Assembly (NCBI GenBank): GCA_023387295.1
Contig: JAEWIG010000255.1
Location: 1 to 10,174 of the forward strand
Reading direction: 5' to 3'
Length of the DNA stretch: 10,174 nucleotides
Origin: Bacillota bacterium
GTDB lineage: Bacteria; Bacillota; Bacilli; Bacillales; Cytobacillaceae
A program made the position numbers and the translations under genes. The notes under the pieces are model-generated. The model made no database searches, was not told where the DNA came from, and saw nothing but the letters and a program-made list of their open reading frames with translations. Every line of letters starts with the position of its first letter. Position 1 is the stretch's first letter. Shown here piece by piece: positions 1-6,230 of this stretch.

Positions 1-342
1 ACCCCACATTACAGCAGCCGCTCCGATTAATCCTTGTAATATAAGAAAAAACAAGGAAGTTAGTGCAAGAAATTTAGTTTCTCTAATATGCCCAATTGCT
101 TTCCATGCCCAAATGGATAATACTAAAACCATAATTCCTACAGTACCTGATACAACTCGATGGGCAAGTTCGATAACTAATGCATATGTAATTTCCTTTG
201 GAATTAACTCGCCATTGCAAAGTGGCCAAGTCCGTCCACAGCCTAGTCCTGAATCTGTTTTTGTCACAAGTGCTCCGCCTAACAATATAAGGAGCATCCC
301 AATTGTTGTAAATACGGCGAACCATTTTAATTTTCGTTGCAA
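1..342 (-). CDS. ctaA: Heme A synthase CtaA, N-terminal part (cut by left edge)
   Basis: Membrane enzyme that oxidises the C8 methyl group of heme O to a formyl group, giving heme A for the caa3 oxidase encoded nearby. Only the first 114 codons are present; the frame runs open off position 1. I start it at a TTG (340-342), because an AGAAGG-type ribosome site lies just upstream and the protein from there begins MQRKLKWFAVF, leading straight into the first membrane helix (about residues 8-27). The external loop carries the cysteine pair C35 and C42 (GLGCGRTWPLC), and the following E58-L-A-H61-R is the conserved E-x-x-H-R heme-ligand motif of the COX15/CtaA family. Two further helices follow (about 62-82 and 90-113). 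The gene is divergent from ctaB, the usual Bacillus arrangement. No in-frame ATG lies upstream. Identification is firm; the start codon is slightly less so. Confidence 0.95.
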   Translation of the reverse strand, partial: MQRKLKWFAVFTTIGMLLILLGGALVTKTDSGLGCGRTWPLCNGELIPKEITYALVIELAHRVVSGTVGIMVLVLSIWAWKAIGHIRETKFLALTSLFFLILQGLIGAAAVMWG

Positions 343-424
343 TGTTTTTCACCTTCTTTGGAAAAAGTTATAAAAATTGTAATATTCATCTATTGACTAG
401 TATAATAAAAGAAATGAAAAAAGC

Positions 425-447
425 ATATGATTTCGCTTTCATCATAT
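425..447 (-). promoter_or_regulatory. cre-like CcpA operator in the ctaA leader
   Basis: Read on the minus strand, positions 442 down to 428 are ATGAAAGCGAAATCA, which matches every specified position of the cre consensus WTGNAANCGNWNNCW. It is flanked by a perfect 7-base inverted repeat, ATATGAT/ATCATAT (425-431 and 441-447), so the whole element is a quasi-palindrome. It lies about 85 bases upstream of the ctaA start codon. If transcription starts near 628 it would be inside the leader, where CcpA could act as a roadblock. CcpA control of cytochrome oxidase genes is known in Bacillus subtilis; binding at this site is inferred. Confidence 0.6.
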
Positions 448-634
448 CGAATATTTGGAAAAAAGAACAGAAATACGTGTAGCATTTTCGATATTACATG
501 ATTCATGCGAATATTTCCACTTGAAATCATTTTAACTGTAAAAATAGTAATAAGTTAGTGAGAGATAGAAATAGAGTCTGCTAGAAATAGTTAGGGGGAG
601 CTCATTACATAATAAAGAGTTGATTGGTAAACTT

Positions 635-663
635 ATTATGGCAGAAAAGCAATACTTCTTTAA
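635..663 (-). promoter_or_regulatory. Candidate ctaA promoter with weak -35
   Basis: On the minus strand a CATAAT -10 hexamer (640-635) is preceded at 17 bases by TTAAAG (663-658), a poor -35. The GTCACAAA boxes (679-719) would then sit at roughly -50 to -90, the position expected for an activator that compensates for a weak -35. The implied leader is about 285 bases, which is long. No better minus-strand promoter was found nearer ctaA. Confidence 0.35.
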
Positions 664-678
664 CGAAAAAAGTAATTT

Positions 679-719
679 GTCACAAAAAAGTCACAAATTT
701 TTCAAAGAAAAGTCACAAA
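679..719 (-). promoter_or_regulatory. Phased GTCACAAA boxes, probable ResD-binding array
   Basis: Three exact copies of GTCACAAA start at 679, 690 and 712, and a degenerate copy (TTCAAAGA) starts at 701, so the register is one box every 11 bases. On the minus strand each reads TTTGTGAC, which shares TTTGTGA with the TTTGTGAAT-like sequence described for ResD, the response regulator that activates ctaA in B. subtilis under low oxygen. The boxes lie directly upstream of the candidate ctaA promoter. Repeat and spacing are seen; the ResD assignment is inference. Confidence 0.55.
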
Positions 720-789
720 AACCTTTGAAAGTGTGATTTAATATACTGAAGAAGGTAAAATTTTCCGTACATTTCGTTTGTAACATTTA

Positions 790-818
790 CACTATAATAA
801 TAGTGAAAAACTATTATT
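790..818. repeat. Two overlapping inverted repeats upstream of ctaB
   Basis: CACTAT (790-795) pairs with ATAGTG (800-805) around a 4-base loop, and AATAATAG (796-803) pairs with CTATTATT (811-818) around a 7-base loop. The two stems share 796-805 and cannot form together. They lie just upstream of a ResD-like box and the candidate ctaB promoter. Being AT-only apart from one pair each, they may be operators rather than RNA structures. A TATAAT (793-798) lies inside but has no fitting -35. Confidence 0.4.
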
Positions 819-824
819 CACAAA
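816..824 (-). promoter_or_regulatory. ResD-like box TTTGTGAAT
   Basis: The minus strand reads exactly TTTGTGAAT, the core sequence associated with ResD. It would lie about 65 bases upstream of the transcription start implied by the candidate ctaB promoter. A related TTTGTGAT occurs on the plus strand at 913-920. A role in ctaB or ctaA control is inferred. Confidence 0.4.
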
Positions 825-852
825 TAAAAATGAATGTGACCTTCGTTTTTTA

Positions 853-880
853 TTGCAAATATAGTAAAGTTGGCTAGAAT
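853..880 (+). promoter_or_regulatory. Candidate ctaB promoter
   Basis: TTGCAA (853-858) and TAGAAT (875-880) are separated by 16 bases, giving a plausible sigma-A promoter with a leader of about 55 bases before the ctaB ATG. It is the best plus-strand candidate in the spacer. Confidence 0.45.
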
Positions 881-940
881 GCTATATAGTGGTTATTGTG
901 GGAATGCTTTATTTGTGATAAGGGATAAGGAGGAAGAAAT

Positions 941-1876
941 ATGTCTGACTCGAAGGCTTTAGGAGAAGCTACATTCGAAAATAGTAAGCGAAGTCTGCAT
1001 AATGTTCCAACTACGACAATGTGGAGAGATTTTTTAGCACTAATTAAGATTGGTATCGTAAATTCGAATCTAATTACAACCTTTACAGGATTATGGTTAG
1101 CACTCCATTTCTCCGGAAAAAGTTTTTTAGATAATTTAGATATTATTTTTTATACTTTAGTAGGTTCATCTTTAATAATTGCAGGATCTTGTGCGTTAAA
1201 TAATTATCTCGATCGAGATATTGATCCATTTATGGAGCGAACAAAAGCAAGACCTACTGTCACTGGTAGGGTAAATCCTATTAAAGTAGCAATACTTAGT
1301 TTTTTCTTTATTGCTCTAGGCACAATTTTATTAATGCTGACAACATCAACAGCTGTCTTAATCGGCTTAGTTGGAGTTTTTAGTTATATTGTCCTTTACA
1401 CGATGTGGTCCAAACGTAGATATGTTTCTAACACGATAATTGGTAGTATTTCAGGAGCAGTTCCACCACTTATTGGTTGGGCCGCTATTGATGCAAATCT
1501 AAGTGTAATGGCCTGGGTATTATTTTTAATTATGTTCTTTTGGCAGCCACCACACTTCTACGCTCTAGCCATGAGAAGAGTTGAAGAATATCGTGCTGCT
1601 AATGTACCAATGCTTCCTGTTGTAAAAGGGTTTTCATCAACAAAACGCAGTATTTATCTTTGGATTGTGGCATTATTTCCTCTCCCGTTTTTTCTTCCTG
1701 AGTTAGGTCTGCCTTTTCTAATTCTTGCGACAGCATTAAACATTGGCTGGATCGCTACAGGAATATACGCGAGGAAATTTAAGGATGATATTAAATGGGC
1801 GAAATTAATGTTCGTTTACTCTCTACAATATCTGACAATTATGTTTGTAGCTATGGTAATTATCACACTTATATAA
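941..1876 (+). CDS. ctaB: Heme O synthase (protoheme IX farnesyltransferase) CtaB
   Basis: UbiA-superfamily membrane prenyltransferase that transfers a farnesyl group from farnesyl diphosphate to heme B to give heme O, the substrate of CtaA across the spacer. The 311-residue length is normal for Bacillus CtaB. The first aspartate-rich motif is N87-N-Y-L-D91-R-D-I-D95, followed by M-E-R-T-K-A-R-P (98-105), the diphosphate/Mg2+ site. A KR pair (158-159) and GAVPPLIGW (172-180) precede the heme O synthase signature FFWQPPHFYALAMRR (199-213) and the VPMLPVV segment (222-228). About nine hydrophobic segments begin near residue 32 and the N-terminus is hydrophilic. The ATG has a strong AAGGAGGA ribosome site (927-934) at 6 bases. 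It heads the cta cluster, but a 266-base spacer with hairpins separates it from ctaC, so the two may be only partly cotranscribed. Confidence 0.97.
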   Translation: MSDSKALGEATFENSKRSLHNVPTTTMWRDFLALIKIGIVNSNLITTFTGLWLALHFSGKSFLDNLDIIFYTLVGSSLIIAGSCALNNYLDRDIDPFMERTKARPTVTGRVNPIKVAILSFFFIALGTILLMLTTSTAVLIGLVGVFSYIVLYTMWSKRRYVSNTIIGSISGAVPPLIGWAAIDANLSVMAWVLFLIMFFWQPPHFYALAMRRVEEYRAANVPMLPVVKGFSSTKRSIYLWIVALFPLPFFLPELGLPFLILATALNIGWIATGIYARKFKDDIKWAKLMFVYSLQYLTIMFVAMVIITLI

Positions 1877-1890
1877 AATAATGATTAAAA

Positions 1891-1990
1891 CGAGCGAGAA
1901 GTTTCTACCAATTTTTGACCATCATGGGATAAATACTTTTATAAGATTTATTATGATGTATTCTCTCGCTCGACATTTTTAGACATTTTT
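1891..1990 (+). terminator. Nested hairpin with U-rich tail between ctaB and ctaC
   Basis: An outer GC-rich 9-base stem, CGAGCGAGA (1891-1899) with TCTCGCTCG (1964-1972), encloses a second set of pairings: CATCAT (1920-1925) with ATGATG (1953-1958), ATAAAT (1929-1934) with ATTTAT (1946-1951) and CTT (1936-1938) with AAG (1943-1945). The whole folds into one long imperfect hairpin. It is followed by two copies of GACATTTTT (1972-1980, 1982-1990), a broken T-run. It starts 14 bases after the ctaB stop codon. It could be a weak or regulated terminator, a processing site, or a small palindromic element; the tail is less regular than in typical intrinsic terminators. Confidence 0.45.
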
Positions 1991-2038
1991 CTCTATAGTC
2001 ATATTAGTAATAGTACATAAGAATTATTTACATCCTTG

Positions 2039-2079
2039 TTAGGAAATTCTTTCTTTTCCTAAGGTAAGTGAAAGAATTT
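2039..2079 (+). repeat. Mutually exclusive inverted repeats in the ctaC upstream region
   Basis: Two perfect inverted repeats compete for the same bases: TTAGGAAA (2039-2046) with TTTCCTAA (2055-2062), and AAATTCTTTC (2044-2053) with GAAAGAATTT (2070-2079). They share 2044-2046, and 2055-2062 falls in the loop of the second stem. They lie 60-100 bases upstream of the ctaC start. This could be an RNA switch or attenuator-like leader, or an operator with two half-sites. No T-run follows, so neither stem is a terminator by itself. Confidence 0.4.
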
Positions 2080-2142
2080 ATTTATATTTAATGAAACAAA
2101 AGGGAACAGAAATTTTTTATGAAAGAGGGGTTTGGTTAAGCT

Positions 2143-3216
2143 ATGAAAAGGCTTACAAATGGGCGACTATTATCCTTGTTTGCGGTTTTGACGCTTATTC
2201 TTTCAGCTTGCGGTCAACCGCACTTATCTACGCTGCAGCCAGCAGGAGAAGTGGCACAAAAGCAATTTGATTTAATGGTACTTAGTACAGTAATCATGGT
2301 AGGGGTAATTGCAATTGTATCAGTAATTTTTGTTATTGTATTGGTGAAATTTCGTCGTAAAGATGACAAAATCCCAAAACAAGTAGAAGGAAATCACACA
2401 TTAGAGATCGTTTGGACAGTCATTCCAATTCTCTTAATTCTTATTCTTGCTGTTCCGACTGTTTCAGCTGTTTTTAATTTAGCTGATGTTTCTGCAATGG
2501 ATGAAAAGAATAAGGATGGAAAGACGGATGCACTCGTAGTTAATGTAAGAGCAAATCTATACTGGTGGGAATTTGAGTATCCAAACGAAGAGATTGTGGT
2601 ATCTCAAGAATTGGTCGTACCAACAGATGAAAAGGTTTACTTCAATCTAATCGCATCTGATGTTAAGCATTCATTTTGGATTCCAGCGGCTGGTGGGAAA
2701 ATGGATAATAACACAGAAAACACCAATAGATTTTGGTTAGAATTCAATGGAGAAAAAGCTGAAGAAGCTAATCAATTATTTCAAGGAAGATGTGCAGAGC
2801 TCTGTGGCCCTTCACATGCATTAATGGATTTCAAAGTGAAAGCTATTCCTCGTGCTGAATATGACCAGTGGGTTTCAGATATGCAAAAAGTGACTGAACC
2901 GGCTGAAGCTACGACTGAGTTAGCACAGGAAGGTCAAGAACTATTTAATAAGAGCTGTATTGGCTGTCATGCTGTTACGCCTGGAAATAATACACCAGCT
3001 GCAGCGCGAATGGGTCCAAACTTAACAAACTTTGGCGAACGCACCACGATCGCTGGGTATTTAGAGCATACTGAAGAGAATTTAAAAGCCTGGATTTCCG
3101 ATCCAGAAACATATAAGCCTGGTAATAAAATGACGGATGCTTATGACACATTAACACCTGCTCAACTCGATGCTTTAACAGCATATTTAATGGGCTTAAA
3201 AGCTCAAGAAGAATAG
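2143..3216 (+). CDS. ctaC: caa3 cytochrome c oxidase subunit II CtaC (CuA plus cytochrome c)
   Basis: Takes electrons from cytochrome c through a fused heme c to the CuA centre, then on to subunit I, at the outer face of the membrane. It has a lipoprotein signal with lipobox L20-S-A-C23, so mature protein should be lipid-anchored at C23. Two membrane helices follow (about 44-68 and 90-112), then the cupredoxin domain. CuA ligands are all present: H176 (SDVKHSFWIP), C217, E219, C221, H225 and M228 (CAELCGPSHALM). The C-terminal class I cytochrome c domain (about 258-355) has C272-I-G-C275-H276 and a likely axial M330 (KPGNKM). The 357-residue length is usual for Bacillus CtaC. The ribosome site AGAGGGG (2124-2130) is 12 bases from the ATG, rather far, but in-frame alternatives upstream hit a stop. 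ctaD follows after 27 bases. Confidence 0.97.
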   Translation: MKRLTNGRLLSLFAVLTLILSACGQPHLSTLQPAGEVAQKQFDLMVLSTVIMVGVIAIVSVIFVIVLVKFRRKDDKIPKQVEGNHTLEIVWTVIPILLILILAVPTVSAVFNLADVSAMDEKNKDGKTDALVVNVRANLYWWEFEYPNEEIVVSQELVVPTDEKVYFNLIASDVKHSFWIPAAGGKMDNNTENTNRFWLEFNGEKAEEANQLFQGRCAELCGPSHALMDFKVKAIPRAEYDQWVSDMQKVTEPAEATTELAQEGQELFNKSCIGCHAVTPGNNTPAAARMGPNLTNFGERTTIAGYLEHTEENLKAWISDPETYKPGNKMTDAYDTLTPAQLDALTAYLMGLKAQEE

Positions 3217-3243
3217 GATATTCGGTAAAGGGGAGGTAAAATC

Positions 3244-5124
3244 GTGAGTACCTATGCTCAAAAAAGGGGATTTGGTGCAACTCTATGGGACTATCTGACA
3301 ACGGTGGACCATAAGAAAATTGCCCACCTATATTTAATAGCTGGCGGATTTTTCTTTATTCTTGGTGGACTAGAGGCCTTGTTTATCCGTATTCAGCTAC
3401 TAAAACCAAATAATGATTTTGTAAGTGCGGGATTATTTAATGAAATTTTGACCATGCACGGAACAACGATGATTTTCCTAGCAGCAATGCCTTTAGTTTT
3501 TGCTTTTATGAATGCTGTCATGCCACTGCAAATTGGTGCACGTGACGTCGCTTTCCCATTTTTAAATTCACTAGGGTTTTGGTTGTTTTTCTTTGGGGGA
3601 GTTTTCTTAAATATCTCATGGTTTGTCGATGGAGCGCCTGATGCTGGATGGACATCATATGCATCATTATCACTTGCCTCTGAAGGACATGGAATTGATT
3701 TTTATGCATTAGGATTGCAAATTGCCGGATTGGGAACTTTAATTGGGGGAATTAATTTTCTCGTAACCATTATTAACATGCGTGCTCCAGGGATGACATA
3801 TATGCGCATGCCGATGTTCACTTGGACTACATTTATCGTCTCTGCACTAATTTTATTTGCATTCCCACCGTTAACAGTTAGTTTATTCTTAATGACGTTT
3901 GACCGTATGTTTGGAGCGAATTTCTTCGATGCATCCATGGGTGGAAACACAATTATTTGGGAACATTTTTTCTGGATTTTTGGTCACCCAGAAGTATACA
4001 TTTTAATCTTGCCAGCGTTCGGAATTTTCTCTGAAATATTCCAAATTTTTTCAAGAAAACGTCTATTCGGATATTCTTCCATGGTTTTCGCAACAGTATT
4101 AATTGGTTTCTTAGGATTCATGGTATGGGCTCACCACATGTTTACAACTGGTTTAGGTCCAATCGCTAACGCAATATTTGCAGTTTCGACAATGGCGATC
4201 GCGGTGCCAACAGGTATTAAGATCTTTAACTGGTTATTTACAATGTGGGGCGGTAGTATTAGGTTTACAACTCCGATGTTATGGGCAATCGCCTTTATCC
4301 CATCATTTATTATGGGTGGAGTAACTGGGATTATGCTTGGTTCTGCTGCACAGGATTACCAATACCATGACACATATTTCGTCGTTGCTCACTTCCACTA
4401 TGTCATTGTAGGTGGAGTTGTGTTTGCGTTATTTGCAGGAGCTCATTTATATTGGCCAAAAATGTTTGGTACGATGTTGAATGAAACGCTAGGTAAAATT
4501 ACTTTCGTATTATTTTTCGTAGGCTTCCACTTAACGTTCTTTATTCAACACTTCCTTGGTTTGTGGGGAATGCCAAGACGTGTGTTCACATACCTCCCGG
4601 GGCAAGGTTTTGAGACATCAAACGTTGTAAGTTCGATTGGTGCATTCTTAATGGCTGCTGGGGTAATAGTTTTATTAGTCAACGTTGTTATCACAAGTGT
4701 GAAAAATGTTAAGGTTGGAAATGACCCTTGGGAAGATGGCCGTACATTAGAGTGGGCTATTTCTTCACCACCACCTTATTATAATTTCAAACAGCTACCA
4801 CTAGTTCGTGGGTTAGATGCATACTGGATCGAAAAAATGGAAGGTAAAAAAGGGATGTCCCCAGCAGAGCCGCTTGGTGATGTTCATATGCCTAACAGTT
4901 CCTTTATACCTTTCTTAATTTCGTTAGGATTATTTATTGCGGCATTCGGTGCAATGTTCCATGGAGATGAAGGTAATACATGGGGTATTCCAGTGTTAAT
5001 TGGTGGTCTCTTGTTTACACTGTTAGCTATGGGATATCGCTCAATCAAGGATGATCATGGATATCATATCCCGAAAGAAGAACTAATGGATGATACTCAT
5101 GATGATAAGGGGGTAAAGGCATAA
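3244..5124 (+). CDS. ctaD: caa3 cytochrome c oxidase subunit I CtaD
   Basis: Catalytic subunit: reduces O2 to water at the heme a3-CuB centre and pumps protons. Ligands seen: low-spin heme H72 (MHGTTMIF) and H385; heme a3 H383 (VAHFHYV); CuB H248, H297 and H298, with the crosslinking Y252 in G-H-P-E-V-Y. E250 in that motif marks an A1-type oxidase. D101 (GARDVAFP) is the D-channel entrance and K326 (VPTGIKIF) the K-channel lysine; H375-D376 is the Mg2+ region. At 626 residues it is longer than the core subunit; two extra C-terminal helices (about 553-572 and 580-597) correspond to the first two helices of subunit III, as known for Bacillus caa3 enzymes. The GTG start has GGGGAGG (3230-3236) at 7 bases, which fixes it. 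The stop codon overlaps the ctaE ATG by one base (TAATG), suggesting coupled translation. Confidence 0.97.
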   Translation: MSTYAQKRGFGATLWDYLTTVDHKKIAHLYLIAGGFFFILGGLEALFIRIQLLKPNNDFVSAGLFNEILTMHGTTMIFLAAMPLVFAFMNAVMPLQIGARDVAFPFLNSLGFWLFFFGGVFLNISWFVDGAPDAGWTSYASLSLASEGHGIDFYALGLQIAGLGTLIGGINFLVTIINMRAPGMTYMRMPMFTWTTFIVSALILFAFPPLTVSLFLMTFDRMFGANFFDASMGGNTIIWEHFFWIFGHPEVYILILPAFGIFSEIFQIFSRKRLFGYSSMVFATVLIGFLGFMVWAHHMFTTGLGPIANAIFAVSTMAIAVPTGIKIFNWLFTMWGGSIRFTTPMLWAIAFIPSFIMGGVTGIMLGSAAQDYQYHDTYFVVAHFHYVIVGGVVFALFAGAHLYWPKMFGTMLNETLGKITFVLFFVGFHLTFFIQHFLGLWGMPRRVFTYLPGQGFETSNVVSSIGAFLMAAGVIVLLVNVVITSVKNVKVGNDPWEDGRTLEWAISSPPPYYNFKQLPLVRGLDAYWIEKMEGKKGMSPAEPLGDVHMPNSSFIPFLISLGLFIAAFGAMFHGDEGNTWGIPVLIGGLLFTLLAMGYRSIKDDHGYHIPKEELMDDTHDDKGVKA

Positions 5125-5753
5125 TGCATGCAGAAGAGAAAATGACGCTTGAAAAATGGCCTGCTTCGCCTGAACGTCAAACCCTTGAGGCAAAAAATAA
5201 ATTCGTTGGTTTTTGGTTATTCTTAGGAGGAGAGACAGTTCTTTTCGCTTCTCTCTTCGCAACTTATCTTGCGCTAAAGGATTCAGTTCCTAAGGCAGAT
5301 ATGTATTTAGCAAAAGATTTATTTGAAATACCACTCGTATTTGCAATGACAATGATTCTATTAACAAGCTCGTTAACGAGTGTTTATGCTATGTATCATA
5401 TGAAGAACTTTAATTTTAAGAAAATGCAGCTTTGGATGGGGGTTACGGTCCTTCTTGGGTTGGCGTTCTTACTTTTAGAAATATATGAGTTTAATCACTA
5501 TGTACATGAATTTGGACACACGTTTACGAGTAGTGCTTTTGGTTCAGCCTTCTATACACTAGTAGGCTTCCATGGAGCTCACGTTGCCTTTGGTTTATTG
5601 TGGATTACGACTTTAATCATTCGTAACAGTAAACGCGGACTTAATTTGTACAATGCTCCAAAGTACTATGTGGCAAGTCTTTACTGGCATTTTATTGATG
5701 TTGTGTGGGTATTTATTTTTACAGTTGTATATTTGATGGGAATGGTGGGATAG
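5124..5753 (+). CDS. ctaE: caa3 cytochrome c oxidase subunit III CtaE
   Basis: Integral membrane subunit of the oxidase that stabilises subunit I and its proton uptake. At 209 residues with about five helices (roughly 26-50, 70-92, 103-122, 143-166 and 184-206) it is the short form that complements the two extra helices on CtaD. COX3 hallmarks are G-G-E37-T-V-L-F in the first helix, the F-H150-G-A-H153-V segment in the fourth and the W-H189-F-I-D191-V-V-W-V-F stretch in the last. The ATG overlaps the ctaD stop by one base, and a GGGGG-containing ribosome site (5109-5113) lies within the end of ctaD. ctaF starts 4 bases after its stop, so ctaD, ctaE and ctaF are clearly one transcription unit. 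Confidence 0.96.
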   Translation: MHAEEKMTLEKWPASPERQTLEAKNKFVGFWLFLGGETVLFASLFATYLALKDSVPKADMYLAKDLFEIPLVFAMTMILLTSSLTSVYAMYHMKNFNFKKMQLWMGVTVLLGLAFLLLEIYEFNHYVHEFGHTFTSSAFGSAFYTLVGFHGAHVAFGLLWITTLIIRNSKRGLNLYNAPKYYVASLYWHFIDVVWVFIFTVVYLMGMVG

Positions 5754-5757
5754 ACTG

Positions 5758-6093
5758 ATGACAAATGAACAATTAAATTCAGGTACCCCTAGGGTAGACA
5801 TTGAATATCGTCGTAAAAAAAATGCTGAGGAAATGAAACATCAGGTCATTACATTCGCATTGATGATTTTCTTAACGATTGTAGCTTTTATTGCTGTTGC
5901 GTATGATGGCTTCTCAGGATGGTTTATCGTTCCGTTTATTTTTCTACTCGCTTGTGTTCAAGTTGTTTTTCAACTGTATTATTTTATGCACATGAGCCAT
6001 GAAGGGCATGAATCGCCAAAATTATTTATGTTTTCGGCAATATTTATGGCGTTCATTACTGTATTAGCATATATGACTATTGTTTGGTGGTAA
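5758..6093 (+). CDS. ctaF: caa3 cytochrome c oxidase subunit IV CtaF
   Basis: Small accessory subunit of the caa3 oxidase (COX4_pro/CyoD-like family); its exact role is not settled, but it supports assembly or stability around CuB in related enzymes. The 111-residue protein has a charged cytoplasmic N-terminus (PRVDIEYRRKKNAEEMKHQ) and three membrane helices (about 29-48, 55-77 and 88-110). The helix 2-3 junction L-Y-Y-F-M-H78-M-S-H81-E-G-H is typical of this family. It begins 4 bases after the ctaE stop, with GGTGGG inside the ctaE end as a ribosome site. It is the last gene of ctaCDEF and is followed at once by an intrinsic terminator. Confidence 0.95.
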   Translation: MTNEQLNSGTPRVDIEYRRKKNAEEMKHQVITFALMIFLTIVAFIAVAYDGFSGWFIVPFIFLLACVQVVFQLYYFMHMSHEGHESPKLFMFSAIFMAFITVLAYMTIVWW

Positions 6094-6096
6094 TAG

Positions 6097-6131
6097 AGAA
6101 GAAAATCGGCATATTTGCCGGTTTTCTTTTT
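6097..6131 (+). terminator. Intrinsic terminator of the ctaCDEF unit
   Basis: GAAAATCGGCA (6101-6111) pairs with TGCCGGTTTTC (6116-6126), including one U-G pair, around the 4-base loop TATT. Flanking A bases (6097-6100) extend the stem against the T-run 6127-6131. It begins a few bases after the ctaF stop and separates ctaF from ctaG. Confidence 0.93.
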
Positions 6132-6186
6132 ATGTAGGTCAAATAGTTTTAATAATAGGAATATTTAGAGTTGTTATCAGAAAAGA

Positions 6187-6195
6187 TGCTATAAT
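6187..6195 (+). promoter_or_regulatory. Extended -10 promoter for ctaG
   Basis: TGC-TATAAT is a perfect extended -10 element. No good -35 is found at 16-18 bases, which is acceptable for an extended -10 promoter. It lies just after the ctaF terminator and gives a leader of about 30 bases to the ctaG ATG, with AAGGGGTGA (6215-6223) as ribosome site. Confidence 0.65.
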
Positions 6196-6230
6196 TGTTT
6201 TATTGGTTAATATGAAGGGGTGAAGATGTA

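Larger units (their letters stand above)
343..940. other. Long divergent ctaA/ctaB regulatory spacer
   Basis: Nearly 600 bases with no convincing gene. From left to right it holds the presumed ctaA leader with a cre-like palindrome (425-447), a candidate ctaA promoter (635-663, minus), the phased GTCACAAA boxes (679-719), two overlapping inverted repeats (790-818), a ResD-like box (816-824), a candidate ctaB promoter (853-880) and another ResD-like TTTGTGAT (913-920) just before the ctaB ribosome site. A 32-codon open frame (638-736) overlaps the boxes but lacks a good ribosome site. The 400-600 stretch apart from the cre holds only a 9-base direct repeat CGAATATTT (448-456 and 508-516), which may be chance. 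Confidence 0.7.

Noticed and set aside
113..373. Plus-strand 86-codon open frame over ctaA
   Set aside because: It is antisense to the ctaA coding sequence, which shows the conserved cysteine pair and heme-ligand motif in the minus frame starting at 342.
392..406. TTGACT followed by TATAAT on the plus strand
   Set aside because: The hexamers are only 3 bases apart, so they cannot serve as -35 and -10 of one promoter.
343..640. T-box or riboswitch in the long ctaA leader
   Set aside because: No T-box sequence, no terminator/antiterminator pair and no conserved riboswitch core were recognised; the only clear structure is the cre palindrome.
1915..1945. TTGACC with TATAAG as a ctaC promoter inside the ctaB-ctaC hairpin
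   Set aside because: The spacing is 19 bases and the -10 sits in the hairpin loop; too weak to list as a feature. No confident ctaC promoter was found.
1972..1990. Tandem GACATTTTT as a repeat element
   Set aside because: Only two short copies in T-rich sequence; best explained as the broken tail of the upstream hairpin.
2119..2139. Six-codon leader peptide (MKEGFG) just before ctaC
   Set aside because: It has no good ribosome site of its own and its codons contain the ctaC ribosome site, which explains its purine-rich content.
2975..3301. Minus-strand open frame across the ctaC/ctaD junction
   Set aside because: It lies antisense to firmly identified genes with catalytic motifs, and its translation has no recognisable family features. 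The same applies to minus frames at 3518-3709, 3702-3950, 5613-5801 and 6972-7154, and the plus frame at 8126-8335.
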